In this document: in pieces, positions 25,993 to 33,478 of the stretch
Layout of the letters: the number at the start of each line of letters is the position of its first letter
Numbering within the stretch: position 1 is the first letter of the stretch
IMG/VR virus record: IMGVR_UViG_3300028733_000005
Location: 1 to 44,265 of that record
Length of the DNA: 44,265 bases
DNA from: a virus
Reading direction: 5' to 3' (one strand)
The notes under the pieces: generated by a model
What the model saw: the letters and a program-made list of their open reading frames with translations, nothing else
What the model was told of the DNA's origin: nothing
The model's database searches: none
Position numbers and translations under genes: made by a program

Positions 25993-27081
25993 TTAAAAGA
26001 AGGTCGTGATCTGACTCGACACACTGCTCGACAGATTAAGACCATTTTTACTGGATGCATCCGAAATACTCGATGTTACATCATCGGTTGTCAATTGCGT
26101 TGCAAGCAAGTAATCGACAGACTTATCATCTTTCGATCCTGTTGCACCTGCCGCTATCACAGACTTAAAACCAGATGTGGGGTCCGAGCTACTCGTGAGC
26201 AGAGATGAAATATCCGTGCACACTTCAGGAGTAGTACTCAGAGGGTTACGTGTTGCCACATTCCACGTAGGATCGACCGCTGTGAACGTGGAGAATGAAC
26301 TCGTATAGGACGACACCTTATCAGAGATAGAGGCAGCATCCGTGGTCTGGAAACTGGTGGCGTACGTACTCACTAGTGAAGGACTGGCACACTCAGCAGC
26401 ACCCTTGGTACTCAAACCCACCATGGACTTGAGATCAATGCTGTTAGCGTACTTAGCAGCTGAGTTAGCAGCCATCTTCGTGATAGAGTCGATGACGCCC
26501 TTCTCACTGGATGCATTGAGCACTGTTCCAGACAAACCCTGAACACCGAGCTTGCTAGCAGTGTTGAGCAAAGCTGCCCCTGCCGTAATTGCTGCGCTGG
26601 TGTCCGTGATCTTCAATGTATTGACGCCAGTGATATTTTTCGCCATTGACTGCAATGACGTTACACTCGTCAGATTACCTACATTGATATTGGATACCAC
26701 ACCACCGATGTTAGTGCTGAGCTTGTCTGACATGCCCAGTGCAGCACACGCTGATGCTACAGATGTGCTCGCTGACTTGGTAAGACCAGTGAGCAAGTTC
26801 GAAGTGGTGGAATTGCTTGCCAGCCTTTGCAATACTTGAGAGACTGATTTTGTTGACGCTGCCGTCTTAGCCAGTGCAATTACATCAGTCAGATTGGAAC
26901 CAGTGATCTTGGTGTTGCTGCTCTTAATGGTGTCCAAGACATCCGCGGATGGCTTGGTGGTAACTGACTCAACGGATGAAACAACAGCATTATTACCGCT
27001 GGCGTTATAAACGTCAACAGTGGCAGTGCTGTCATCTGCACCTGTTGAGAATACGGTAGTTGCAAGGCGAGGGATTGCCAT
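25993..27081 (-). CDS. Ser/Thr/Ala-rich probable virion protein, 362 aa
   Basis: Start taken at the ATG at 27081 after GAGAGG. An in-frame ATG 11 codons upstream has no site. About half the residues are Ser, Thr, Ala or Asn, with short hydrophobic repeats (for example NIGGVVSNINVGNLTSVTSL; GLSGTVLNASSEKGVIDSI), and there are hardly any aromatic residues outside the region 240-290. Such composition is common in phage tail and adsorption proteins. It lies opposite the tail genes, from which it is separated by one small gene. Tail association is inferred. Confidence 0.72.
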   Translation of the reverse strand: MAIPRLATTVFSTGADDSTATVDVYNASGNNAVVSSVESVTTKPSADVLDTIKSSNTKITGSNLTDVIALAKTAASTKSVSQVLQRLASNSTTSNLLTGLTKSASTSVASACAALGMSDKLSTNIGGVVSNINVGNLTSVTSLQSMAKNITGVNTLKITDTSAAITAGAALLNTASKLGVQGLSGTVLNASSEKGVIDSITKMAANSAAKYANSIDLKSMVGLSTKGAAECASPSLVSTYATSFQTTDAASISDKVSSYTSSFSTFTAVDPTWNVATRNPLSTTPEVCTDISSLLTSSSDPTSGFKSVIAAGATGSKDDKSVDYLLATQLTTDDVTSSISDASSKNGLNLSSSVSSQITTFF

Positions 27082-27154
27082 TATGAACCTCTCTGGGATC
27101 AATGATTTAGTCAAATGATTGACCCAAAGGGCAAAAAAAGAAATAAGCTCATAC

Positions 27155-27192
27155 CCATACCACCTAGAGACACATGTCTCTAGGTGGTATGG
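27155..27192 (-). terminator. Perfect hairpin, 18-bp stem, 2-nt loop
   Basis: The stem arms are 27155-27172 (CCATACCACCTAGAGACA) and 27175-27192, with loop CA. TACC/GGTA outside the stem can extend it after a bulge. It is 9 nt past the stop of leftward gene 27202-27771. It is the longest perfect stem in the window. No U-tract follows. Confidence 0.65.
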
Positions 27193-27201
27193 AATGGGTA
27201 C

Positions 27202-27771
27202 TTACTTCTTCGGATCAAACTCTTTCTTGCGATCACCTTGCAGGTATTCGCGGATGTGAGTCAGGCCTTCGATCAACCAATTGCAGTGAGTGCTGTGAAC
27301 CAGAATCCTGTTGGGGCCATGCAGGTAGTACGACTTGAAAGGCAGAGACGACGATACCAGCAGGTATTCGAGATTGGGGTTTTGGGTGATTTTGTAGTAG
27401 CTGGCCAGAATGATTTCACGACGGAAGTTTGCAATCTTGACTTGCTTGGTCTTTTGCTTACCATACTGGTGAGCTGACAGACCGGAGATGCTGCGAAGTT
27501 GGTCATGCTGTTGGCGATTCTCCGCACATACCCAACGCCAGAATCCTTCAAGCGTCCGGAAAGGTCCGTAGATAGGGTGTGTGAAAGGAGTTTCAGCCAG
27601 AGTGCCAAGCAACTGTCCGAGTTCCGTACGGGAAGCATCATCGATGTTGATGTGGGTCACTCCGTCATTTTCAACTTCGCTCAAACTGAAGTTTGCCATG
27701 TCTTCGACGAGCGAGATCTCTTCGACAGGTGCTGATGGATTTCTTGGTTTTGCAAGTTGTTTTCCGGACAT
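27202..27771 (-). CDS. NADAR-like protein, copy 1
   Basis: 189 aa, paralog of the protein at 31222-31695. Shared elements in order: DGVTHINI (37-44), TELG (49-52), HPIYGPFRTLEGFW (65-78), NPNLEYLL (131-138), SLPFKSYY (142-149), NWL (164-166) and HIREYL (172-177). The order (Y-G or Y-P, then an LE-h-F/Y motif, an LG-like turn, then K/Q-NP-x-L and a final strand) resembles the NADAR family, whose members act on or sense NAD/ADP-ribose derivatives, some removing ADP-ribose from DNA or nucleotides. The match is distant and by eye. A 34-residue N-terminal extension precedes the shared part. It has a hairpin at its 3' end. Confidence 0.6.
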   Translation of the reverse strand: MSGKQLAKPRNPSAPVEEISLVEDMANFSLSEVENDGVTHINIDDASRTELGQLLGTLAETPFTHPIYGPFRTLEGFWRWVCAENRQQHDQLRSISGLSAHQYGKQKTKQVKIANFRREIILASYYKITQNPNLEYLLVSSSLPFKSYYLHGPNRILVHSTHCNWLIEGLTHIREYLQGDRKKEFDPKK

Positions 27772-27780
27772 AATTTTCTC

Positions 27781-28188
27781 TTATTGTTCATCATCAGGCA
27801 TGTCTTCGAGGATCACAGGAATACTCAGATGTTCCCACTCCGGGCAATCCCTACGCTTCCACCTGACGCTAAATTCCACATCAGTGATCTGGAGAATTCG
27901 GAACCCTTTACAGAGTACCTTCCAGGTCATCTTTCTACGTCCAAACTCCTTATTGAGATTCCCTTTATTGGAACCTCTGTCCTTACGGTTATCCGGAATA
28001 CCGTGACTGGGGTTTACCAAATACTGGTAAACCAAAGAAGTCCAGATGCTAGTTTTCGGAACAATCCGTCCAATCATCATTCGGAATAACCGACTGAGTA
28101 TTCCTCCAATACCCAAACAGTTCCCGACTAGATTGTCGCCATCTGAGATGATCTTCTCTATTGGATCAATCTCGTCATTTATACTCAT
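27781..28188 (-). CDS. Unknown basic phage protein, 135 aa
   Basis: Start chosen at the ATG at 28188, 5 nt after AGGAG. A reading from 28236 would overlap the upstream gene by 40 nt. N-terminal acidic stretch (NDEIDPIEKIISDGDN), then a Gly/Ile/Leu segment (LGIGGILSRLFRMMIG) that could be amphipathic, then a Lys/Arg-rich middle (NRKDRGSNKGNLNKEFGRRK) and a strand-rich end. Nine bp separate it from the NADAR-like gene. Function not recognised. Confidence 0.68.
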   Translation of the reverse strand: MSINDEIDPIEKIISDGDNLVGNCLGIGGILSRLFRMMIGRIVPKTSIWTSLVYQYLVNPSHGIPDNRKDRGSNKGNLNKEFGRRKMTWKVLCKGFRILQITDVEFSVRWKRRDCPEWEHLSIPVILEDMPDDEQ

Positions 28189-28196
28189 GCTTACTC

Positions 28197-28727
28197 CTAT
28201 ACGAGGAAATAGGCAATCCTTGTCAACGTCTGGCAAAGATGGTCTACCAAACGCAAGCCTTGTCTGTGATAATAGCTCTCAAGTGCTTTATCACTGAGTT
28301 TTTGGTATTCTTCAATGAATTGAAAAATAGCTTTTTGTAGGGCTGTCCACTGAACTGTAACATCCAGGTAAGCACCTTTATGTGACACAAAGAACTTTAT
28401 CAGGTCGGTATGCTGTGTCTCGCGATACCGATCAGTATTTACAGCATCTCCTTTCCTCATCAAGTGCCTGAAGTCATTCAGATGATTGATCACAGAATCT
28501 ATGGATGATGCGACTGCTTCAAATTCGTATTGAGATTTGAGAAAGTCCTCCTTTTCAATTATGTATTGTGGATCTATCGCACGACAGATTTCCAGAGCAG
28601 AATCCATCAGGATTTCGAAATCTCTCTGGGATGTGAGCGATATATCATGTGAGCTGACGCGTCTCAGTATCGAGCGCAAGTTTGCGCGATAAAGAAACCG
28701 TCTAACAGCATAGAAAAATCCTTTCAC
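28197..28727 (-). CDS. Unknown helical phage protein, 176 aa
   Basis: GTG start at 28727 with a strong GGAGG site. The N-terminus is very basic (KGFFYAVRRFLYRANLRSILRR). The remainder is predicted helical with heptad-like spacing (for example ALQKAIFQFIEEYQKLSDKA). No motif is recognised. It is divergent from gene 28793-29320 across a 65-bp gap that must hold both promoters, and the minus strand there has a TATG at 28777-28774. It overlaps the ribosome site of the next leftward gene. Confidence 0.7.
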   Translation of the reverse strand: MKGFFYAVRRFLYRANLRSILRRVSSHDISLTSQRDFEILMDSALEICRAIDPQYIIEKEDFLKSQYEFEAVASSIDSVINHLNDFRHLMRKGDAVNTDRYRETQHTDLIKFFVSHKGAYLDVTVQWTALQKAIFQFIEEYQKLSDKALESYYHRQGLRLVDHLCQTLTRIAYFLV

Positions 28728-28792
28728 TCTTTACCTCCACTGTAAAGTAATGAGTGTTTGAAAAAACTTAGAGCATACAATTGGAGTCAATC

Positions 28793-29320
28793 ATGACAGT
28801 CGAAGTTTTCCCGGCAGATGAGCCTCAAGAGCTCCCAACTGCTGAAGTTCTGGATGCAGAAGTCAAACCTGAAGAATCTCAGAATGTTCAGGATGAGGAT
28901 CAAGAAGTTCTGAAATATACCCAAGGCCTGCGTCGTCAATTTGTCAATAGTCTCATCAATAAAGACGGTAAGGTCAGTGATGACAAGGTTGACAGATCAT
29001 TCTTTCTGCAAGCCCTGGGTGATATGGATAGAGCGGCTCTGGGCAACATGCGTATCAAGGCCGACAAGAAAGCCGGGGATGCTGGCGTTCAAGCTGCTGC
29101 CATGATTGCCAAGCTTCTTAAAGACCCGGTTCTCGCAGCAGCTCGCAGAGCCATTGCTCCTATAGAGCGAGAAATTCCGGTTCTTCCGGAGGAATTTCCT
29201 GATCCTGATGTGGTTCCTGGGGAAGCTCAGTTTCACGCGGATGTTCTTGATTCTCAGGACTTCTTTCCGACGGAGAAGGAGGCTTCGGAGACTCGTCCTG
29301 CGATTGCGGATGAGGATTAG
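28793..29320 (+). CDS. Acidic unknown protein with antisense-overlapped C-terminus
   Basis: 175 aa, ATG at 28793 with GGAG 6 nt upstream. A TTG start 4 codons earlier is less likely. Acidic, Pro/Glu-rich N-terminal 45 residues, then a helical core (LKYTQGLRRQFVNSLINKDG ... SFFLQALGDMDRAALGNMRI, KAGDAGVQAAAMIAKLLKD) and a Pro/Asp/Glu-rich tail. The last 161 bp are also the 3' end of the leftward gene 29160-30083, read antisense. This is a lone rightward gene between leftward units. The core has a flavour of small DNA-packaging or head-binding proteins, but this is not a safe call. Confidence 0.7.
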   Translation: MTVEVFPADEPQELPTAEVLDAEVKPEESQNVQDEDQEVLKYTQGLRRQFVNSLINKDGKVSDDKVDRSFFLQALGDMDRAALGNMRIKADKKAGDAGVQAAAMIAKLLKDPVLAAARRAIAPIEREIPVLPEEFPDPDVVPGEAQFHADVLDSQDFFPTEKEASETRPAIADED

Positions 29321-30083
29321 TCATCTCCCCATTCAGAGCAGCTCTCACCTTCTGCGCAGCTCCATCGTCCAACCAGGTCAGATCTTCAGGCCTGATGATG
29401 GAGTAGAACTTGGTATCGACCACGTTGAGCTGAATCAAAAGCATCAGTTGCTGTTGCAGTGCTTCGAATGGATTGAAGGATTTCTTGGATTCTTCTTTCC
29501 ATTCCTCTACAGAGAGCTTTTTCTCGAAGAAGATCGAAGGCACTATCAAAATGGTGTTGCGACAGGGCTTGGTGATCAAGTCAGGAATGACATTGTTGAG
29601 CCACTCACCGTACTCGTACTTGACCACTGCGACGTACTCAATCAGCTTGTCGTGATCGAACTCCTCAGGAGAATGACTCACAAACTGAATATCGACCTCG
29701 TCGCCGAGCCAGTAGTTCATGGCTCCAGCATAAGCGATCTGAACCTCCTCATCGAACTCGACAGGGTAGGTATTGATCGTAAGCTTTGCTCGCACTCCCA
29801 TCCCGTTGATACTCTCATTGGCTATCTCAGCAATGAAAGACTTCAGGATAAACACCATCGAAGTCATTCTCGATTGACCGACAGTCTCAATACCACGCCT
29901 TTTATAGAGGTCGTGGTATTGAGACTCGTCTATGCCGTCGAACACATCCGTGATACGTTCGTGGTATCCATTCTTGAGGATACGAACAGCGGCTTCTTCG
30001 GAAATGCTGGCGATGGTGGCAATGCGAAAGTCAAGTAGTGCATCGATGTCAACATAGATGCTCAGAGCTTTTGGTTCTTTCAT
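29160..30083 (-). CDS. Unknown phage protein with disordered Pro/Glu tail, 307 aa
   Basis: ATG at 30083 with GAGG about 8 nt upstream. Residues 1-255 look folded (SIYVDIDALLDFRIATIASI; KLIEYVAVVKYEYGEWL; TILIVPSIFFEKKLSVEEW). The opening, a strand with spaced acidic residues followed by a helix, and the closing FYSIIRPEDLTWLDDG are distinctive, but I do not recognise the family. The last 50 residues are Pro/Glu/Gln/Ser-rich, and this part overlaps gene 28793-29320 in antisense. It follows the beta C-terminal gene by 16 bp on the same strand. Confidence 0.72.
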   Translation of the reverse strand: MKEPKALSIYVDIDALLDFRIATIASISEEAAVRILKNGYHERITDVFDGIDESQYHDLYKRRGIETVGQSRMTSMVFILKSFIAEIANESINGMGVRAKLTINTYPVEFDEEVQIAYAGAMNYWLGDEVDIQFVSHSPEEFDHDKLIEYVAVVKYEYGEWLNNVIPDLITKPCRNTILIVPSIFFEKKLSVEEWKEESKKSFNPFEALQQQLMLLIQLNVVDTKFYSIIRPEDLTWLDDGAAQKVRAALNGEMTNPHPQSQDESPKPPSPSERSPENQEHPRETELPQEPHQDQEIPPEEPEFLAL

Positions 30084-30099
30084 TGCCTAATCCTCGCTA

Positions 30100-30774
30100 T
30101 TACAGGGTACTCTTCAGATGCATACCCGTGAGCACAGTTTTCAAAGTAACCGTGCTTGTGGTTTCAGTACCCAATTGATCAAGTGCATCCAGACGAACAC
30201 CACCAGTATTGCTGATGGAGTTGTTCATGGCGTTGAATCCTTCCAGATCCCCACCCCGATACTTCATGAACTCCACCAGTGCTTTGGAAAGACCCAAAGC
30301 TTGCATCACCTGGACTTCAGGGTACGAGATCTTCGCTCCCTTGGAATTGCCCGTAGGCTGACCAGAGAGATTGTCGATGGATTTGTTGTCCGAAGGGATT
30401 GAGATCTTCTTGACAAGAAGCTGAGCCTGGCGTCTGATCGGCAGATCCAGAATCATGTATTTCTCAGGTGTCTTGTACCGCACACCTGATGCAGGGTTGA
30501 CAATCCACAGATGTTCGAAGAAGTCATGCCCCATCTCTTTTGCAAGAGCGAGGTTGCGTTCCACTGAAAGAGCTTTCTCTCCCATGTTGGGCATCTGGTA
30601 GGATAAACCTTCTCCATCATTGGCTTCCAACTCACGAATCCAGACTTCAAACTCCTTGTCAGACATGCTAGCAAACATTTGCTTATACATGTCGACATTG
30701 AATTTGTCACCTGGAACGATCTTGGCTATCCATGTCAACACTACGGCCTCTGCAGCTTTTCGATTCCCTGGCAT
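30100..30774 (-). CDS. Virion RNA polymerase beta subunit, C-terminal part (phiKZ gp149-like)
   Basis: 224 aa from the ATG at 30774 (GGGAG, 6-nt spacing). A GTG at 30840 overlapping the upstream stop is the alternative but has poor spacing. Residues 105-185 follow the C-terminal clamp of bacterial RpoB step by step: KYMILDL for the YMLKL strand, then an S-x-D-N-K-S stretch, [20 protein letters not shown] for [32 protein letters not shown] for the ALEAYGAAYTLQEML helix, then [10 protein letters not shown] for DDVNGRTKM. This completes the beta subunit whose larger part is at 10571-14863. phiKZ gp149 has this role as I recall. Confidence 0.8.
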   Translation of the reverse strand: [224 protein letters not shown]

Positions 30775-30836
30775 TTGTATCTCCCGTGTAATTGCCAGAT
30801 ACAAAAATCCGGCTAACCATTCATAGAATGATCGCT

Positions 30837-31229
30837 TCACGCCTCAGGACGTCTGTGGTGCAGGCGCTTTAATCCGTGGTCAACCGCCAAGGAACAAGGA
30901 TTGCGTTCCAAGATAGCTACCAGACCGATGAGTTCTTTTCGAACGAAGTCACCAAAGTAACCATCGTCTCGATCCTTGGCAGATGCTTCAGCTCGATCCC
31001 TGAAGAGGATATCGTGCACTATGTACAGTGCCAAATACCTTTTATGCGATCCGTACTCTGCTAGATTCATCACACCATTGTAAACGAGCTGGATATCTAG
31101 AGGCATGCTCTTGAAACATCTTGACAGAGCAGATAGCTTGGCATCGATATCGACACACTCAGCAAAACCATCCCTGCACAGATCGTAAAAACGCACCTGA
31201 GTATCAAGCACCTCTTTCATTTTAGACAT
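30837..31229 (-). CDS. Unknown helical phage protein, 130 aa
   Basis: Start chosen at the ATG at 31229, overlapping the end of the NADAR-like gene by 8 nt and preceded by GGAAG. A longer reading to 31343 would sit inside that gene. Helical with several Cys (LCRDGFAECVDIDAKLSALS; RCFKSMPLDIQLVY) and a very basic end (GLKRLHHRRPEA). It sits between the NADAR-like gene and the beta C-terminal gene on the same strand. Function not recognised. Confidence 0.65.
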   Translation of the reverse strand: MSKMKEVLDTQVRFYDLCRDGFAECVDIDAKLSALSRCFKSMPLDIQLVYNGVMNLAEYGSHKRYLALYIVHDILFRDRAEASAKDRDDGYFGDFVRKELIGLVAILERNPCSLAVDHGLKRLHHRRPEA

Positions 31230-31695
31230 AGTCAATGCTTCCGTATTTTTCTTTAAGTTCTTCTCTGATCTGCACATACATCGGAGAGAGCCAATCAATG
31301 CCTTTCGGATGAAAGGGTTTCGGTGTGGGACCTTGTCTGTCAACGTAGTAGTGCTCGAAAGGCAGATGGGATTTGATGGTCAGTTTCAGAAGACGAGGGT
31401 TTTGTTCAATCTTCATCTTAGCTGCATCGTGGATCAGACGCAGAAAGTCTGAACGTTCCACTCGAGCGAAGGTGCGGCCAACGCGCTTCGCTGTGAGTCC
31501 CACAAGGTCTTTGAGTTCCTCATGCTTACAACCACTGCGAACGTAATACCAAAATGCTTCCAGGCTCGCAAAATGACCATAGTGAGGATGATTGAAGCCA
31601 TAGTGAGAGAAGTGGGATAATGCTCGACCCAATTCAGTCTTACCATGGCTATAGATGTTGATATGTGATACCCCATCATCCGAAACGTGTGACAT
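31222..31695 (-). CDS. NADAR-like protein, copy 2
   Basis: 157 aa, ATG at 31695 with AAGGAT upstream. It shares with the protein at 27202-27771: DGVSHINI (7-14), TELG (20-23), HPHYGHFASLEAFW (36-49), QNPRLLKL (98-105), SHLPFEHYY (109-117), DWL (134-136) and QIREEL (142-147). Its RVGR (71-74) fits the K-x-LGR turn of NADAR proteins better than copy 1. NADAR proteins process or bind ADP-ribose-type compounds. The assignment is distant. The neighbouring SLOG-DUF488 gene, two genes upstream on the same strand, supports a nucleotide/NAD theme. The end overlaps the next gene by 8 nt. Confidence 0.6.
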   Translation of the reverse strand: MSHVSDDGVSHINIYSHGKTELGRALSHFSHYGFNHPHYGHFASLEAFWYYVRSGCKHEELKDLVGLTAKRVGRTFARVERSDFLRLIHDAAKMKIEQNPRLLKLTIKSHLPFEHYYVDRQGPTPKPFHPKGIDWLSPMYVQIREELKEKYGSIDYV

Positions 31696-31697
31696 GA

Positions 31698-31937
31698 CTA
31701 AATCCTTTTAGGCCTTGTCCAGGCACGGGCGGTTCTATAAAAGACCCATCTGGATGCAGAACAAGTCGGGCCATAGAGTGGTCTGTTCAGGTCTCCGAAG
31801 TACCTGCGCATCTGTCTGGGAGACATGTGGAAGAGCCTTACTACACCGAGCTCAGACATCCTATCGCAGTGACCTTGTCCTCGGATGGTGTGATGATGTC
31901 CCTTTTTATTCCTGAATTCTTTTGTTCTGGGCTTCAC
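31698..31937 (-). CDS. Small very basic protein, 79 aa
   Basis: GTG start at 31937 that overlaps the stop of the SLOG-DUF488 gene by 3-4 nt, with AAAGGA about 8-9 nt upstream. Rich in Arg/Lys/His, with an HHH run and a Cys (HHHTIRGQGHC, residues 14-24). The C-terminus reads SRWVFYRTARAWTRPKRI. The size, coupling on both sides (2-bp gap to the NADAR-like gene) and lack of another gene here suggest it is real. It could bind nucleic acid through its charge. Not recognised. Confidence 0.5.
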   Translation of the reverse strand: MKPRTKEFRNKKGHHHTIRGQGHCDRMSELGVVRLFHMSPRQMRRYFGDLNRPLYGPTCSASRWVFYRTARAWTRPKRI

Positions 31938-32761
31938 TTTTTCATCCTTTCACGCTCGTTGAGCACCTTGACAGACTTGCCATGGTCTTCCAGATACTGA
32001 ACAACAATACCGAGCAGTATGTGACGATGACAAAAGTCAGCAGTAGGACAGTAACACCCAAGAGTAAACTTAGGCAAAGACAAAAGGTGATCCCAGTACT
32101 TAGCAAACTGGATCTTCTTTTCATCGACGACCTTTCGATAGGCTGCCTCATATTCACCCTCAGTGAGTTCTCCTCGCTTCCATGCACCCACCAACTCATA
32201 AGGTGGAGAGAAGGCTTCTATGCCGCTTTTAGCAGTGGTATCGACTACCTTGAAGCCTTCTTTCTTCCAATCTCTCCAACTAGCGAGCTGCATGGTTCCG
32301 ACAACATGATCGAAGTGCTCGGGCTGGTTAGTGTGAACGACACTGAATGTCTTACCCAGCTTTTGCATGCAGTCGATCATGTGCTTGGTGCCACGGGAGA
32401 TATCGTCCCAGAATGCGATCAGGTGCGTGGCTGTGTCTGCCATCTGTTCATTTCGAATGAACCCAGCACCCTTACCATACGTATCCCAATCAGCAGGATG
32501 CGGCAGGTATCTGAGCTCAGGTCGTTCTTGACAATACTGCACCACCATGGCGTCGGCACCGCGCTTTGCCATACCTGAGTAGAAGAGAATGCGCTGGCCT
32601 TCGAATTGCTTGATGAACTCTTCGAGCACCTGCACAAACTCTTCATAATTGTCGTATGTTCTTGACCCGGCCACAATTAAGCGAACCGGGAAGATCTCAT
32701 ACAAATCTTCGACGATGTCGGTGTTCAGCTGATCTTGATCTGGGTATTTTTCAGCAACCAC
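31934..32761 (-). CDS. SLOG (DUF2493/YspA-like) and DUF488 fusion protein
   Basis: 275 aa, GTG start with AAGGGG 7 nt upstream, overlapping the upstream gene by 37 nt. Residues 26-140 form a YspA-type SLOG domain: VAGSRTYDN (30-38), FYSGMAKRGADAMV (60-73), PADWDTYGKGAGFIRNEQM (89-107), AFWDDISRGTKHMI (116-129). SLOG domains bind nucleotide-derived ligands and are often sensors or hydrolases. Residues 150-265 show the DUF488 pattern, with aromatic and basic residues, then GCYCPTADFCHRHIL (235-249) carrying the conserved C-x(n)-CHR. The fusion and the NADAR-like neighbour point to handling of NAD- or nucleotide-derived compounds. The reaction is unknown. Confidence 0.82.
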   Translation of the reverse strand: MVAEKYPDQDQLNTDIVEDLYEIFPVRLIVAGSRTYDNYEEFVQVLEEFIKQFEGQRILFYSGMAKRGADAMVVQYCQERPELRYLPHPADWDTYGKGAGFIRNEQMADTATHLIAFWDDISRGTKHMIDCMQKLGKTFSVVHTNQPEHFDHVVGTMQLASWRDWKKEGFKVVDTTAKSGIEAFSPPYELVGAWKRGELTEGEYEAAYRKVVDEKKIQFAKYWDHLLSLPKFTLGCYCPTADFCHRHILLGIVVQYLEDHGKSVKVLNERERMKK

Positions 32762-33051
32762 GGCACAACCCCTTGTTCAAAGTGACGAAGCCAGTCGATG
32801 AGACGACCATCATCAATCAGGTGCGTGCGCGCATCCGAGCTATCCACGGATGACTCGCACATGTACATCCGGAATGTCCGGTTGATATAGAAGCGCTGTT
32901 CGGGGTGCGAGAGCGATTCATCGATCGCTTGGGGAACGAAGTTCTCGGCGTACTCTTCCCAGTCGGCAGGTTCAACATGACCAGCTTCCTTGAGAATGTT
33001 GGTGAGCTGCGTGTGCAGGGGGACATCGGGGTTGTAGGTGGTCAGCGGCAT
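32725..33051 (-). CDS. Unknown acidic phage protein, 108 aa
   Basis: ATG at 33051, overlapping the upstream gene's end by 10 nt; AAGGG lies about 10 nt upstream. Acidic helix in the first half (LTNILKEAGHVEPADWEEYAE), then RFYINRTFRMYMCE and a C-terminal helix (LIDWLRHFEQGVVPWLL). No known motif. It overlaps the SLOG-DUF488 gene by 37 nt, so the pair is likely translated together. Confidence 0.68.
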   Translation of the reverse strand: MPLTTYNPDVPLHTQLTNILKEAGHVEPADWEEYAENFVPQAIDESLSHPEQRFYINRTFRMYMCESSVDSSDARTHLIDDGRLIDWLRHFEQGVVPWLLKNTQIKIS

Positions 33052-33431
33052 TTCTTTTGGTTCCCTTCTTTATCAAAATCATAAATGGTGCAGTTTTTCA
33101 TGACATTGATGTCATGTTCAGGATGTTGCTTGAGCCAGTCGGTCCGTATTCTTCGCTGGATAGCTCTTTCATGAATTGCTTCATAAAAGTCTTTACCAGT
33201 GTCCGTAATGGTGAAAGGTACAGCACCATCCTTGATAGGGATGCTCCTCTGCACGAGTTTCTGGATCAGAACACGAGAAACAAGCTCTTCATCGGGGACA
33301 TACTTGTGCGTCACCAGGCCAGGATGCATCAGTGAAATGATGAACACCTGGTTCTCTTGAGGAACGTAATACGTCGATCCATCAAAGAGCGTGACAATGC
33401 AGTCTCGAACAATAGGTATTGAATCGAGCAT
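33042..33431 (-). CDS. Unknown phage protein, 129 aa
   Basis: The start at 33431 has GGAG 7-8 nt upstream. The N-terminal third has strand-rich, hydrophobic segments (CIVTLFDGSTYYVPQENQVF). The middle is a charged helical stretch with a winged-helix feel (ELVSRVLIQKLVQRSIPI ... PFTITDTGKDFYEAI), including an LT/IT-x-x-G motif typical of small DNA-binding wings. That is suggestive only. It opens a leftward chain of overlapping genes that runs through the NAD-related genes. Separated from the RecA-like gene by the hairpin 33448-33476. Confidence 0.65.
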   Translation of the reverse strand: MLDSIPIVRDCIVTLFDGSTYYVPQENQVFIISLMHPGLVTHKYVPDEELVSRVLIQKLVQRSIPIKDGAVPFTITDTGKDFYEAIHERAIQRRIRTDWLKQHPEHDINVMKNCTIYDFDKEGNQKKCR

Positions 33432-33447
33432 GTGGATTCTCCATTAT

Positions 33448-33476
33448 ACCCATACAGGGGACTCCCCTGTATGGGT
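33448..33476 (-). terminator. Perfect hairpin, 13-bp stem, right after a stop
   Basis: ACCCATACAGGGG (33448-33460), loop ACT, CCCCTGTATGGGT (33464-33476). It begins 2 nt past the stop of the leftward RecA-like gene (33479). The minus strand continues with ATAATGGAG, which holds the next ribosome site. No U-tract. Confidence 0.65.
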
Positions 33477-33478
33477 GC

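Noticed and set aside
25986-26060. N-terminal extension of the 135-aa protein to 26060
   Set aside because: It would overlap the upstream gene by 68 nt, while the double ATG at 25985 follows a strong AAGGAAGGA site.
30775-30840. GTG start at 30840 for the beta C-terminal subunit
   Set aside because: GAGG is only 1 nt from the GTG, whereas the ATG at 30774 has GGGAG with 6-nt spacing. It remains a possible alternative because it overlaps the upstream stop.
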